In this document: one piece after another, positions 43,557-55,443 of the stretch
Position numbering within the stretch: position 1 is the first letter of the stretch
How the letters are laid out: each line of letters opens with the position of its first letter
Assembly (NCBI GenBank): GCA_037953625.1
Contig: CM075652.1
Location: 70,399,501-70,463,500 of the forward strand
Direction of reading: 5' to 3'
Origin: Crotalaria pallida
Lineage: Eukaryota; Streptophyta; Magnoliopsida; Fabales; Fabaceae
Length of the DNA: 64,000 nt
The notes under the pieces: model-generated
What the model was told of the DNA's origin: nothing
Databases searched by the model: none
Seen by the model: only the letters and a program-made list of their open reading frames with translations
Program-made: the position numbers and the translations under genes

Positions 43557-45190
43557 TGAGGAAACCGCAATTGGTGGTTTGAGAGACTAAGGAACCACTA
43601 GGAACACACCTAGAAGGGGGGGTTGAATAGGTGTAAAAGAAACCTTGAAAGATTTTCGAATGAAATGAATCGAAACAATTAAAACAAATGATTTTTGCAA
43701 GTTTGTCAGCACTTAATCGATTAAGCTGAACTTTAATCGATTAATCTGCAATTTAATCGATTAAGGTCAGAAAACACAATTTCACTTAATCGATTAATAA
43801 TCGATTATGACAGTTAAAAACTGAAAAATCACTTTTCAATCGAATACGAAAATCAATCAATCAACACGTAAGATCAGAGATTAAGCGGAAAGGATTAACA
43901 CCTATATTCTTATTGATTACCTAGGTTATGAAAATGATTTTCCCCAAATCAATTTTCTCAATTAAAGATTCAATTCAATCAATTATGAAAAATCACTTTT
44001 TCTAGGTTTTCAACCAAGAACACAATGAACAACAAGAATGTAAAGAGTAAGGGTTTAGAGATACGACACAGTGTTTTATCCTGGTTCACTTTCATCCACT
44101 TGAAAGCTACATCCAGTCCCCTCTTCAACCAAGAGAGATTCTTCACTATGAGGAATTAGAGTTCTCAAAATACAAGTAAATGTCTCTCAAGACTCCCTTC
44201 TTGATAGCCTACAAGAGATACTCCACACCCTTGCCTTGTAATCCTATTGATCTTCTCTCTAATCTAACCTCTACCCCTTCACAACAAGTCTTCACTTGCT
44301 TGATGATAATCCACACACCAAGGCTTCACTTTGCTTGATTCACAACCAAGACTTCTTCTTCTTCAATGAGAAATTTGCTTGATGATAATCGACACACCAA
44401 GTCTTCTTGTTTGTTGTAGATGACTTGCCTCTTGCAAAGATTACAACACAATAGAAAACAAAATGACACTCCTATGAATCTCATTCAATAGCTATGACAA
44501 ATCAACATGAGAGATTCAAGAGTTCTTGATCAAAGAATATGAAAATAGAAAGCTTTTATCTTTGAAATTGAGAGAGAATAGAGTGGCTTGATTTCTTGTA
44601 AAACTTGTATGAAAAATGATTCTAGATGATCACAAAGATTAGGAAAAGGTTTATGTAGAATACCCAAAAGTTAGAGCACTTAAAAACTGATTTTGAGAAG
44701 TGAAAATCGTATTTTAAAAAACCAGTACAGCAGTGTTTAATCGATTAGATCTTCACTTAATCGATTAGTAATCGATTAGATCTTCACTTAATCGATTAGT
44801 AATCGATTAGATTTGTTCTTAATCGATTAAGCCCTGTAGAAACTTGTTAGAAACTTGTTTTCTCAAAACTAAACCTTTCCTTTCAAACCTTTAAGCCACC
44901 TATTGATTTTAGGTTAAGTGAAAACTCAAATTATGATATAATCATGACAATGATAGAGATTCACTACCCTCTATTAACTCTAACCAAACTCATCAAAATA
45001 AAAGACTAAGAAGCTTGAGAGGCAAAATATAAAACAATTACAATTACACTCAAACTATGTCTTCATGAGCTTGTTCTCTCTTCTTCACTTGATGTTTGTT
45101 GTTGCTTGTTGAGCTTGAAACTTGATCAACACCTTAGTAGCTTGTTCAAAACCTTTTGTCATTATCAAAACATTCTCAATGGAACTTACA
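43557..45190 (-). repeat. 5' LTR of gag-only Sirevirus with two TAATCGATTA clusters
   Basis: 1634 bp. Six palindromes lie at about 44734-44832 (U3 side in LTR sense) and five at about 43713-43806 (near the LTR end), eleven exact TAATCGATTA in all. The complete Sirevirus has the same two-cluster layout with ACTCGAGT instead. Confidence 0.88.
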
Positions 45191-45195
45191 GTGAG

Positions 45196-46327
45196 GTGGT
45201 TGTGTTATCATTGTTATGGAAAAGGGAAAGTGTTATAGGTACATTGTGTGAGGAACCCTCCTTCGGGGAGAATGTGAAGCACAATGTACCCAATTGTTAA
45301 AAGTGTTAAAAGTTAAAGTGTTAAAAGTGTATAGGTACATTGTGTGAGGAACCCTCCTTCGGGGAGAATGTGAAGCACAATGTACCCAATTGTTAAAAGT
45401 GTTAAAAGTTAAAGTGTTAAAAGTGTATAGGTACATTGTGTGAGGAACCCTCCTTCGGGGAGAATGTGAAGCACAATGTACCCAATCGTTAAAAGTGTAA
45501 AAGTGTAAAAGTTAAAGTGAAAAGTGTTAAAGTGAAAAGGGAAGTGTGATTGCATAGTACAGGTGTTGTAATTCATTGAATCCGATCAAAGTGTTAAAGT
45601 GTTTAAATTGAAATGAAATGTTTAATATCGGATTCAAGGATTAAATCACCTAAGTGTGCGTTAGTAGAGCATAACCATGTGATTGCGCATTAATGCATTA
45701 TATTAAAGTTATATACGTAATATAGTTAAACTGGATAAAGTTACGATGTTGTACTTGCTAATTGAGTTGTGATTTGCTTAATTGCCAATGTATGTGTTTG
45801 AATATACCTATTTATGATTTATTACTGTTTTTAAACGTTTTCTTTGATCTAGATTTCAAAGTACTCACCCTTACAGTGGACATATTAGGTACACCAAGGA
45901 GACAGGCACATGTGAAGATCAAGGCCGAGAAAGTGATACTCTCCTTCGGAGAGTATATTGTTAGGGTGACCTCACGGTCCCAATAGTAGGGCAACCATTC
46001 ATAGGTTAATTTTGTAATAAGTAGATTGTTTGTAAATGTAATTAATGGTTTTATTTTGTTTAAGCATTTTGTTAAATTGTAAATTTACATGTATATTCTT
46101 TTATTTTGTTAAGTGTCGAAGTATGACGTAGTATTATTTATTTTGAACTGAACGTTCTATTTTTACTGGATTGAACACTGTTATGGACTGACAGGTTTAA
46201 TTTCATTCAGGGAAAAGTCCGATTTTCAAAGGAGACTCTGTCAAAATTTTTATAAACCCCGAATATTTTCATAAATAAATATTAAATTAAAGTATTTTCT
46301 TAAAGTATAAAAATGTAGGATGTTACA
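45196..46327 (+). repeat. 5' LTR of element D, second part
   Basis: Continues the LTR from 39820 and ends GGATGTTACA. It contains three 96 bp tandem units (separate entry) and, near 45934, an 8 bp perfect stem ATACTCTC/GAGAGTAT with a 5-base CTTCG loop. No gene. Confidence 0.85.
45235..45500. repeat. Three 96 bp tandem repeats with hairpins
   Basis: Units start at 45235, 45331 and 45427. Each contains GGTACATTGTG and, 31 bases later, CACAATGTACC, a perfect 11 bp inverted repeat that would fold as RNA or DNA. The other LTR of D has the same array from 60937, 61033 and 61129. Because 96 is divisible by three, a repetitive minus-strand frame appears, but I do not regard it as a gene. Confidence 0.9.
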
Positions 46328-49307
46328 TTATGGTATCAGAGCAATGGTTGCAATCCTCGGCCCGGAGTATGGATTTTCCTACTCCCAAAGAGTTACTCCA
46401 CATGAGAGTAACTAGTAGATAGTCAATTAAGTTGTGCACTTTAGTGTTTCATGCATGCATCATTAGTGGGAATGAGTATAGTTCATTAGGGTGAGTCGTA
46501 GTCAGTAGTCATCGAAAATGGACATAAAGTGGAGACTAAGAGAAAGAGAAACTCCCAACGGGACAAAGCATGCAATCACTACCCCAACGGGAAGTACTAA
46601 CTCTTAGTTCTAAATCAACCGTGTCTATTTCAAATATGACAAGGGATTGAGATTTATCTTTAACACGAAATCTCTAAGCCTCCTTTTGAATCGAAGATGA
46701 GTCATTCTTTATTTGATTGGAACTCAAGTAGCACGAAAACAATTTTGTCTCCAATGCAATATAGAATCGAGACGGATCCCTCGCATTTTGTATTCATTGA
46801 TAGATGAAATCGCTGAGTCCTTGAATCTAATCAAATAATTGTTGGATTTATTTTCTAAGTTTAAGAATAGGATCGGTATTAGAGGTCATCTAGTTTATAC
46901 ACTTCGAGCATTCTTCATTAGAGTGTGCAGCGGAAGTGAATAGGTGTTAACCCATTGTAGTTACCTTTAACTGTGATTACTAAGTGTCATCTTAGTAAAA
47001 CCTAATTGCCTTCTACATTTCCACATCATGTTTTGGTGATAAATATACTCTGATTTTTAAGGTATGAAAATGCTTTTGCAACAAAATTCTTCTAAGACTC
47101 TATTTTTGAAAAGCATTAGTACTACGATTTGAAATGAATGTCAAGTACAGTAATGTTTTGATATTTTTCAAAGAATGGAATTGATTCAAACTTTGATAAT
47201 TGATTGAATGTCGTAACACTGATTTTTTTAAAAAAAAATTATTCACAATGAGAATTCCTAACTAATTGAATGATAGTGTAATTTACTTTTAAGTTACACC
47301 AATTGTCAATTGAGAGGAATTCAATGAAGGTGACATAAGTCAATTTGAACTTTCAAACTAAAATGAGAGGAAAGGCATTCACTAGAATTTAAAGAGAGTG
47401 AATGACATTGAAACTTTTTAACCATAAATCCGTTCCTTTTATTTGAGTTGGATGACTATAGAGGGTTCTTATTTTCTTTGTCAAAGGAATCCTCAAGCTT
47501 CAGAATCAATTCAAATGGATGTAAAATGATTTTGAAAACTTATATGAATGATTTGAAACGTGTAAGTGCTTGACATGTTTTTCCTAAACAATAATTTTGT
47601 GTAAGTTTTAAATAAACATAATTTACAAAAGTATAAAGTGTTTTCCGCATTTTAAAGAAAATGCAAATTCTTGAAAACTCTTTTATCACCAAGTACCAAA
47701 CCTTTTACACAGAAATTGGTACTTTATTGTTTCTATTGTAATGTGGAAGTGGAAAATGTGAATCGAAGGAAGTGAGGTAAGTTAAAGGTAATGTAGCTAC
47801 CCTAGAACTAAAGTCTAGTTTAGAACCTGAACCTGGGTGATGGATGTTATCCTTTATTCCTTTAAGTTCACATAGAACTCCAAGGAATTCGTTGTGTTAT
47901 TGAACAAACTGTATTCCAGAAGTGCAAACAATTTTCAAATCATTTTCAAACCATTATTAACTCTTCCGTGGAATGTAGTTTGTGAATGTCCAAGTTCTAG
48001 TCTTAGCATCCATTATAAAAAATCGTAGCACCAAAGTCTAGTTAACAATAAGGAAGTTTTATCTAGAGCTTAAGGTTAAGTCTTAGTTGCGCGATCTTTA
48101 AGCCTAAGGAACCAATTAGGAAACCTTAAACCTTAGGAGGACTAGTAAGCGTAGTACTAGTTGAAGTCTTGCATTGTAGAGTTCCCTTAGGTTGAGTGTA
48201 AGACCCCGATAGTTTTCATTCATGATTGGGCGATAGAAGCTAGGTTCGATTCGTTGAGTCCTAGAGTTTAAGCATAGGTGTGTAGGCATATAGATTTGCA
48301 TATAGGAAGCGGTTTTCAAATGTTTTCGAACACTGGATTTTTATATATATGTATTTACGATTTTTAAACTTATTAGGACTATATGTTAAGTCCAAATGTT
48401 TTTATGAACCTTTTTCATATGATTTTGGGTAGTTCCCAGATTTCAAATTCTTTCTGTATATAATCGTGCAATATCTTCAACTTATTTTATCAACCTTTAT
48501 TAAATCAATTTCCAAAGGATAACCTTTATGTTTCAATTCTATGTTATCCAAGTTATTTCTCCGCTTTTAACTTTCATAGAGTGTTCTTTATTTTATATCT
48601 GACATTCGGGATGTTTGGACATTCCAATTGCTTTTCTTTTATATATATATGAACTACTCCGTACGAAAATTTAAATGTGTTTTCTATCACATGCCTTAAT
48701 CATATTTCCAATTTTACTATGGATACGTATATATAGTATTCAACCACTTAAGTTTCTCTATAAATACTTACATTTGTTTAGGAAACCGATGCATTTAACC
48801 ATTTCCTTTCAAAACCTTATTTTCATCTGTACACCAATCATAATTACTTGTGATTCTAAGGGAGTCTTTTCAATTGCAAAATTTTCAAATCTTTTATTCT
48901 CCTCAATGCAAACTCCTTTTGGTGTGTATGGATTGTTTTTACTTGATCTTGTGTTGAACTGATGTTTTGCTTTTCTTTTAGGAAATGTACTCTTTAATGA
49001 AGTTTAATTTAAATTTAAATGATGTTTCTTTTACTTAATTTATGTTTGATTTTAAAATGAAAATCTTTATGTATTATAATACTTTGATGCTCTGTTTTTG
49101 TATTTGATTTTCCCTTTAACTCATGTTTAAATTATAATCTTGTGACATTGATTCCTTTTTGTAAATGATAAATGTTTTGTGTTTTGATTATCTTTATCTG
49201 TATTGTGTATGAATATGTGTTGTGAAAGTTTGGATGCCTAGATTTTTGTTAAATAATGTTAGGTAGTGTTGGATATAGGACTAAGTAGGTCTGTTGTAAC
49301 AGGTATT
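46328..49307 (+). other. Non-coding interior of element D with PBS
   Basis: Starts with TTA and PBS TGGTATCAGAGC (46331-46342). No gag, protease, RT, integrase or other domain is recognisable in any frame; the longest frames are below 100 codons. It is interrupted at GTATT (49303-49307) by the complete Sirevirus and resumes at 58873-59132. Confidence 0.8.
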
Positions 49308-50888
49308 TGTTGGAAACCAACAAGCGGGCTAAGCAAATACTAGAGGGGGGGGGGGGGTGAATAGTATTTTGAAGCACTAATACCAAATATTTCGATTGAT
49401 AATTGAAGAATGGAGCTAAGACTGAATTTTCTGCAATCAGACACAAAATACTCGAGTCTTTTGTGAAATACTCGAGTTTTTCAGTGATGAACAACTCGAG
49501 TCTTTTCTGAAATACTCGAGTTTTTCCTATCAGATATGGGAAAAACCAGAAACGAAAATTCAGCAATTTAACTCAAATCAATTCAATAATAAACAGGAAC
49601 TTATCCAACAGAATAGCAAGCAATCTAAATAACTTTTAAACACAAAGATTCCTTGAACTTGCTACCTAATTGTATAAATCCTAATTGATTGAAATGACTT
49701 AAGTCTATTGAGCTAGAAAGTAGATTAAAAGCAATAAACCAACACTCGAGCAATTTTATCCTGGTTCACTCCAACAATGAGCTACATCCAGTCCTCCTAA
49801 TCACTTAGGAGTTTCTACTAATAATCAAATTGTTAGAAATTACAAAGGATTGCTTGAGAATGGCCTCACTCAACCTAACCCTTTCAAGAGTGTACCAAAC
49901 TCTTGATTTCTACCCCAATTTGATTCCGGTGATTGAAGAACTCTTCACAAAGCTTCCTTGAACTCCCTTCAAGAAACTCCACCGGGCTAGGAACCTCCTA
50001 GTCTTGTGCTTGAGAACCTCTCAAGACTTCCAACACCCTAAGCCACTTAGGGTTTGCTTGGGAACAATCCAAGACTTTGAATAATCAAGCTTTTTGTATG
50101 TGTATTACTAATCTCACAATGGATTAGCACAAATAAGCACAGCTCAATGTAAGAATTGAGGCCTAAAACTCAACTTGGAATAAAATGACAATATGAGTGA
50201 GAAGTTGAGCTTTTTGGGAATTAACACTTGAGAAGAGGAAATTAAGAAAGCTTGAATCAATATGATCTTGTTGTCTTGTTTGTTCTTGCACAAATTCAAA
50301 GAGCAATTTTACAATAAGGTTCTGAATTCTCTCTTGGGGTTGGATGAGACTCAAATGCCCTCAATTGGGTTTTTGAGTTTCTCCAACGTTCATTTTTGCT
50401 GACTGGACAAAAATACTCGAGTCTTTTGGTAAAAACTCGAGTCTTTTTGGTCGGTCACGAGTGAATTGGTGCACGAACAAGACTAACGGTCATAATTGCT
50501 GACCTGGCACAAATACTCGAGTTTTTCTATAAATACTCGAGTATATACTCGAGTCTTTCTCAAAATACTCGAGTATTTTGATCAGATATGGGAAAAATTA
50601 TTTTTCAATTTTATTTTTCTTCTCAAGTATTAATTTTGGTCAATCTCAACTTAATAATCATATAAAAATTTATTCCTAGAAGAGACTAACTATTTCTACC
50701 CACTCTCAACCACTCTCAACATAAATTAGAAATTTACAATTAATATTTGATTGAGAATGATCGGGCACTTGTCTTCTTTTCTTGACTTCTTGTTGATGTT
50801 GATGTTGCAATATCTTCAAGGCATGATTTGTTAATTATTTTGTCATCATCAAAACATAATCCACATAATTAGGAGCATTGAATTCACA
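49308..50888 (-). repeat. 3' LTR of the complete Sirevirus
   Basis: TG...CA, 1581 bp. Ten ACTCGAGT copies fall in two clusters: four at about 49445-49530 (LTR end) and six at about 50410-50585 (U3). CACCCCCTCTAGTATTTGC near the LTR end (minus strand) matches the solo LTR at 2566-4219. Confidence 0.92.
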
Positions 50889-50902
50889 ATCTCCCCCTTT
50901 TT
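50889..50902 (-). other. PPT of the complete Sirevirus
   Basis: The minus strand reads AAAAAGGGGGAGAT directly before the 3' LTR, the plus-strand primer for cDNA synthesis. Similar CTCCCCCT words (plus strand) recur at about 50965, 51245 and 51375. Confidence 0.85.
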
Positions 50903-52370
50903 GGTGATGACAAAATAATTAACACTTGATCCATTTGTTAAGCTTGATCCACTTGGAGATGCAACTCCCCCTCACTATATGATACTTTTCACCTATCTAA
51001 AAATTCAGCTTGAGCAAGATGTTATGACAATTTAATTTTAGCACCAAGCCTATGGTATTAGAGAATTTAACAATCACTATATGATACTTTTCACCTATCT
51101 AAAAATTCAGCTTGAGCAAGATGTTATGACAATTTAATTTTAGCACCAAGCCTATGGTATTAGAGAATTTAACAATTATCAGAGTATATACCATAATTAG
51201 AGATTTTAGGTGCAACAATATCAAGACAAGACAAGTGTAATATCTCTCCCCCTTTTTGTCATACGCCAAAAAGATGTAACAATTTAGAAAAAGATCAAGG
51301 GAGGAGAGGTGCATAATCGGAAAACCCCATAACCAACTATGCAAATAAAACGGAGATATAATAACGATAAAGAGCTCCCCCTGAAGCTTTGCACAAACAT
51401 CATAATGAAGACCAAATTCATTAACATAAAAACATCATAAAAGGTCCAAATCAAAGGTGCAATAAGAAACCCAAAGTCTCAAAACACCAAGTTCTCAAAA
51501 TACAGAAAATGTAACAAAGACCAATATGATAAAAACAGAATGAAAACTAAGATAAAATCCAAAGGTCAACATCATCAAAACATCGAAGGAGCTGGAGCAT
51601 CTGGAGGAGGATAAAACCGAGAGAAGAGTTTAGAGGATGAAAAACTAGTAAGATTTGACAAAACTTTGAGGAAAATCTGAGTTTTGAGGAGAGAGATATG
51701 AGAAAACCGAGAGAGAAGAGGGTCGCAAAAACTTGAGTCTGAGAGTATATATAAACAGTTCAAAATACTCGAATATATTCATAAATACTAGAGTTGTTCT
51801 TTAGGATAAACTCGAGTTTTTGAAAATATATTCGAGTCGGTCGTGACTCAGCCCAGATTTCCCCAGAAAAGTCGAGTAAAAATTGAAAAACTCGAGTTTG
51901 GTCCGAAAGTTCAAATTTCAGGAAAACGCAAAATACTCGAGTTTTTGGAAAATACTCGAGTTTGGTCTGAAAGTTCAAAAATTGGGGGTTGCGAAAGACT
52001 CGAGTGTTTTGAAAAACACTCGAGTTATTCAATAAAGACTCGAGTTTTTTTGATAAAAACTCGAGTATTTTTCTCAGACCCTGATTAAAAACTTTTTCAA
52101 TTTAAAACTGATTTAATTTTGAATTAAAATACTCGAGTGTTTTTGGAAAAACTCGAGTATTTTGACAGAACAGAATGTAAAAACTCAGTTTTAAAAGACC
52201 AAACACAAATCAAACACAAATGCTTCACTACCAACTTGGAATACAGTACAGAATCACACACAATTAACATATACAATTTCAAATATCATCAAGGACAATT
52301 TAACTAAGAATCAATAACACATTAGAGTAAGACTAATATGGTGATTTTCCAAAAATTACACACAATGCAA
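50903..52370 (-). other. Post-pol region of the Sirevirus
   Basis: About 1.47 kb without an accepted gene. It contains a 102 bp tandem duplication (50972-51073 and 51074-51175) and a dense cluster of CTCGAG-centred motifs (51765-52165), with ten exact ACTCGAGT. A 90-codon minus frame (52032-51760) consists mainly of translated motif copies and is rejected. In some relatives this region holds an env-like ORF; here I see none. Confidence 0.75.
51765..52165. repeat. ACTCGAGT cluster downstream of pol
   Basis: Ten exact octamers and several variants (ACTCGAAT, ACTAGAGT, ATTCGAGT), mostly flanked by AAAT/TTTT. It fits the repeated palindromic motifs reported upstream of the 3' LTR in Sireviruses, although the motif itself differs. 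Confidence 0.85.
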
Positions 52371-55300
52371 TTAGCCTATATTAGCTTCATCTAAAATACC
52401 AAGTTCTCTCCTAATATGATAAAAGGTGTCCCTTGGTAGAGGTTTTGTAAAAATGTCAGCTAATTGATTTGTGGTACTGACAAATTCAATTGTGCAATCA
52501 CCCTTTTGTACATGATCTCTTAAAAAGTGATGTCTTATTTCAATGTGTTTAGTTCTTGAGTGATACACCGGATTCTTAGTCAAATTGATTGCACTCGTGT
52601 TATCGCATCTAATCGGAATATTTTCAAGTTTCAAACCAAAATCCGATAATTGTTGTTTCATCCATAACAGTTGAGCACAACAACTACCGGCTGCGATATA
52701 TTCCGCTTCGGCGGTAGAAAGAGCGACACAAGCTTGCTTTTTAGAAAACCATGACACCAATGAACTTCCCAAGAAATGGCAAGTACCACTGGTGCTTTTG
52801 CGATCAAGCTTGCACCCCGCGAAGTCGGAATCCGAGTAACCAACTAAACTAAGATTGGCATCAGCAGGATACCATAAACCAGTGTTAATTGTTCCTTTTA
52901 GATACTTAAATATATGTTTAACTGCGGATAGGTGAGATTCTTTAGGATTAGCTTGAAATCTAGCACACATGCATACACTAAACATAATATCCAGTCTAGA
53001 TGCAGTGAGATATAGGAGACTACCTATCATACCCCTATACTTACTAACATCAACCGGTGTACCTTGTTCATCCTTGTCTAGGTAGCATGATGTGCTCATT
53101 GGAGTGTAGGTTTCCTTGCACTTGTCCAATCCGAATTTTTCAAGGAGCTCTTTGCAATATTTCCCTTGATGCACAAATATCCCCTCCTTGACTTGCTTTA
53201 TTTGTAAGCCTAGGAAGAACTTGAGTTCTCCCATCATTGACATTTCAAATTCCTTTTTCATCAAATTTGAAAACTTTCTACAAAGAGACACGTTAGTAGC
53301 ACCGAAAATGATATCATCAACATAGATTTGTACTAACAAAATGTCATCCTTGGTTTTATAAATAAATAATGTATTATCAACCTTCCCTCTTTGAAACTTG
53401 TTTTCTAATAGAAAGGAACTCAATCGATCATACCAAGCTCTAGGAGCTTGTTTCAATCCATAGAGTGCCTTTTTCAATTTATAAACATGGTTTGGAAATT
53501 CACTATTTTCAAAACCGGGGGGTTGTTTGACATACACTTCTTCATTTATAAACCCATTCAAGAAAGCACTTTTAACATCCATTTGATATAAAGTGTATTT
53601 CATGATTGAAGCATAAGCAAGTAAAATTCGGATTGCTTCAAGACGTGCAACCGGAGCAAAGGTCTCATCATAATCGATACCTTCCTCTTGGTTGTACCCT
53701 TGAGCTACTAGTCTAGCTTTGTTTCTTATAATCAACCCGGATTCATCAAGTTTGTTTCTATAAATCCATTTAGTACCAATTATGGTATGATCATCGGGTT
53801 TAGGGACTAGATCCCAAACTTCATTTCTTTCAAATTGGTTTAATTCTTCTTGCATAGCAAGAACCCAATGATCATCCTCAATGGCCTTTTTAATTGAATC
53901 GGGTTCAATTTGAGAAACAAATGAGACATAGTGGCAAATGTTTTGAATAGACCTACGAGTAAGTACTCCCTTTGACATATCTCCTATGACTTTGTCTATA
54001 GGATGAGCCTTGACCGATTTCCAAGTTGGAGGAAGTTCTTCCCTTACTTCTCCTTCATCAACTTTTGAATTCTCTCTCTCTTTTTCTTCTTTTGAAAAGA
54101 CAATGCCATCTTCACTAGCATCACATAAAACACTATCTTCTTTTGAAGACTCATTAAAAACCACATGGATTGATTCCTCAATAGTTAAAGTTCTTTTATT
54201 GAAAATTCTATAAGCTTTACTATGAGAAGAATAGCCTAAAAATATGCCTTCATCGGATTTGGAATCAAACTTGCCAAGGTGTTCTTTTCCATTATTTAAA
54301 ACAAAAACTTGGCATTCGAAGACATGAAAATGAGATATATTTGGCTTTCTTCCCTTGTAAAGTTCATAGGGGGTTTTATCCAAAGAGGGCCTTATCAAAA
54401 TACGATTTAAAACATAACAAGCCGTATTGACGGCATCGGCCCAAAAATATTGAGGTACTTGAGAATCATTTAACATGGTTCTAGCAAGTTCCTCTAGCAC
54501 CCTATTTTTCCGCTCTACCACTCCGTTTTGTTCCGGAGTCCTTGGTGCGGAGAATTGATGCTCAATACCATTTTTAGCACAAAATCTATCAAATTTGTGG
54601 TTTTCGAATTCACCACCATGATCGGTACGAATAATAATTACTTTTTGATTCACTTGGTTTTGCAAAAGTTTGACATGATGTTTAAAAGATTTGTAGGTCT
54701 CACTCTTAGTAGTTAAAAATAATGTCCAAGTAAACCTAGAGAAGTCATCAACAATCACCAATGCATAATAGTTGCCACCAAAGCTTTTTACTTGTGATGG
54801 TCCAAACAAGTCCATATGAAGCATTTCTAATGGCCTTGATGTGGACATCACCATTTTTGATCCAAAGGTGTTTTTAGTTTGTTTACATTTCTTGCAAGGG
54901 GAACAAACACCTTCAATAGAAAAATTTAGCTTTGGTAAACCAACTACTAGATCTTTAAATTGAATTTTCTTCAATTGGTTTACATTTATATGAGCGGTCC
55001 TACGATGCCATAACCAAGTGTCATTTTCTTTGCTCACTAAACAAGTAGAGACCAAAGAAGTGACTTTGTTCAAATCAACTAAGTAAGTATTATTTGACCT
55101 TCTACCAACAAATTTGATTGATTCATCTTTGTCACTTTTAATGAGGCAATGGGTAGAGGTAAAAACTACATGATTACCAACATCACATAATTGGCTTATG
55201 CTCAAGAGATTATGTTCTAATCCTTGAACATAGAGCACATTATCAATAATCAAGTTTGAAGAGTTTCCGATTTTACCAATACCAAGGATTTTGCCTTTGT

Positions 55301-55430
55301 TGTTGTCCCCATAAGTGACATAACCCTTTTCCTTTGGAGTAAGCTCAATGAAGTGCCGCTTATCTCCCGTCATGTGCTTCGAACATCCACTATCAAGATA
55401 CCACAATTGTTTTCCCGTTCGAAGGCACAC
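52371..55430 (-). CDS. Sirevirus pol polyprotein (protease-integrase-RT-RNase H)
   Basis: A 1019-codon uninterrupted frame. The protease active site is WYLDSGCSKHMTG (D13-S-G). The integrase zinc motif has H142, H147, C176 and C179, and the catalytic triad is D207, D270 and E306 (HMDLFG, RTDHGGEF, GVVERKNR), exact D-35-E spacing. The RT region has EVWDLVPKPDDH, KARLVAQGYNQEEGIDYDET, YQMDVKSAFLNG and an intact YVDDIIFGAT. RNase H shows YSDSDFAGCKLDRKSTSG and STAEAEYIAAGSC. All catalytic residues I can check are present. The frame opens at a GTG and follows a TAG at 55431-55433. It lies +1 relative to gag, whose TGA is at 55444-55446, so a native ATG is not apparent and expression needs recoding, splicing or repair of a mutation. 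Confidence 0.93.
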   Translation of the reverse strand: MCLRTGKQLWYLDSGCSKHMTGDKRHFIELTPKEKGYVTYGDNNKGKILGIGKIGNSSNLIIDNVLYVQGLEHNLLSISQLCDVGNHVVFTSTHCLIKSDKDESIKFVGRRSNNTYLVDLNKVTSLVSTCLVSKENDTWLWHRRTAHINVNQLKKIQFKDLVVGLPKLNFSIEGVCSPCKKCKQTKNTFGSKMVMSTSRPLEMLHMDLFGPSQVKSFGGNYYALVIVDDFSRFTWTLFLTTKSETYKSFKHHVKLLQNQVNQKVIIIRTDHGGEFENHKFDRFCAKNGIEHQFSAPRTPEQNGVVERKNRVLEELARTMLNDSQVPQYFWADAVNTACYVLNRILIRPSLDKTPYELYKGRKPNISHFHVFECQVFVLNNGKEHLGKFDSKSDEGIFLGYSSHSKAYRIFNKRTLTIEESIHVVFNESSKEDSVLCDASEDGIVFSKEEKERENSKVDEGEVREELPPTWKSVKAHPIDKVIGDMSKGVLTRRSIQNICHYVSFVSQIEPDSIKKAIEDDHWVLAMQEELNQFERNEVWDLVPKPDDHTIIGTKWIYRNKLDESGLIIRNKARLVAQGYNQEEGIDYDETFAPVARLEAIRILLAYASIMKYTLYQMDVKSAFLNGFINEEVYVKQPPGFENSEFPNHVYKLKKALYGLKQAPRAWYDRLSSFLLENKFQRGKVDNTLFIYKTKDDILLVQIYVDDIIFGATNVSLCRKFSNLMKKEFEMSMMGELKFFLGLQIKQVKEGIFVHQGKYCKELLEKFGLDKCKETYTPMSTSCYLDKDEQGTPVDVSKYRGMIGSLLYLTASRLDIMFSVCMCARFQANPKESHLSAVKHIFKYLKGTINTGLWYPADANLSLVGYSDSDFAGCKLDRKSTSGTCHFLGSSLVSWFSKKQACVALSTAEAEYIAAGSCCAQLLWMKQQLSDFGLKLENIPIRCDNTSAINLTKNPVYHSRTKHIEIRHHFLRDHVQKGDCTIEFVSTTNQLADIFTKPLPRDTFYHIRRELGILDEANIG

Positions 55431-55443
55431 CTACAATATGAAA

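Larger units (their letters stand above)
39821..45190 (-). mobile_element. Gag-only Sirevirus-like copia element
   Basis: TSD GTGAG at 39816-39820 and 45191-45195. The site without the insertion is visible in the other LTR of D near 60890. The 5' LTR is 43557-45190 (1634 bp, ends TGAGGAAACC and GAACTTACA on the plus strand). The 3' LTR is 39821 to about 41041 and has lost the first 400 bp or so of its U3 together with the adjoining PPT. PBS TGGTATCAGAGCTCGG lies at 43539-43554. Gag is present but frameshifted; pol is absent. This resembles the gag-only elements described as TR-GAG. The LTRs differ at roughly one base in a hundred. Confidence 0.9.

Noticed and set aside
45233..45436. Repetitive 67-codon minus frame, also at 60935-61138
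   Set aside because: Pure consequence of a 96 bp tandem repeat whose period is divisible by three.
51760..52032. 90-codon frame as a possible env-like gene of the Sirevirus
   Set aside because: It mainly translates the ACTCGAGT motif cluster (repeated TRVF/LEYF words), with no signal peptide or membrane segment.
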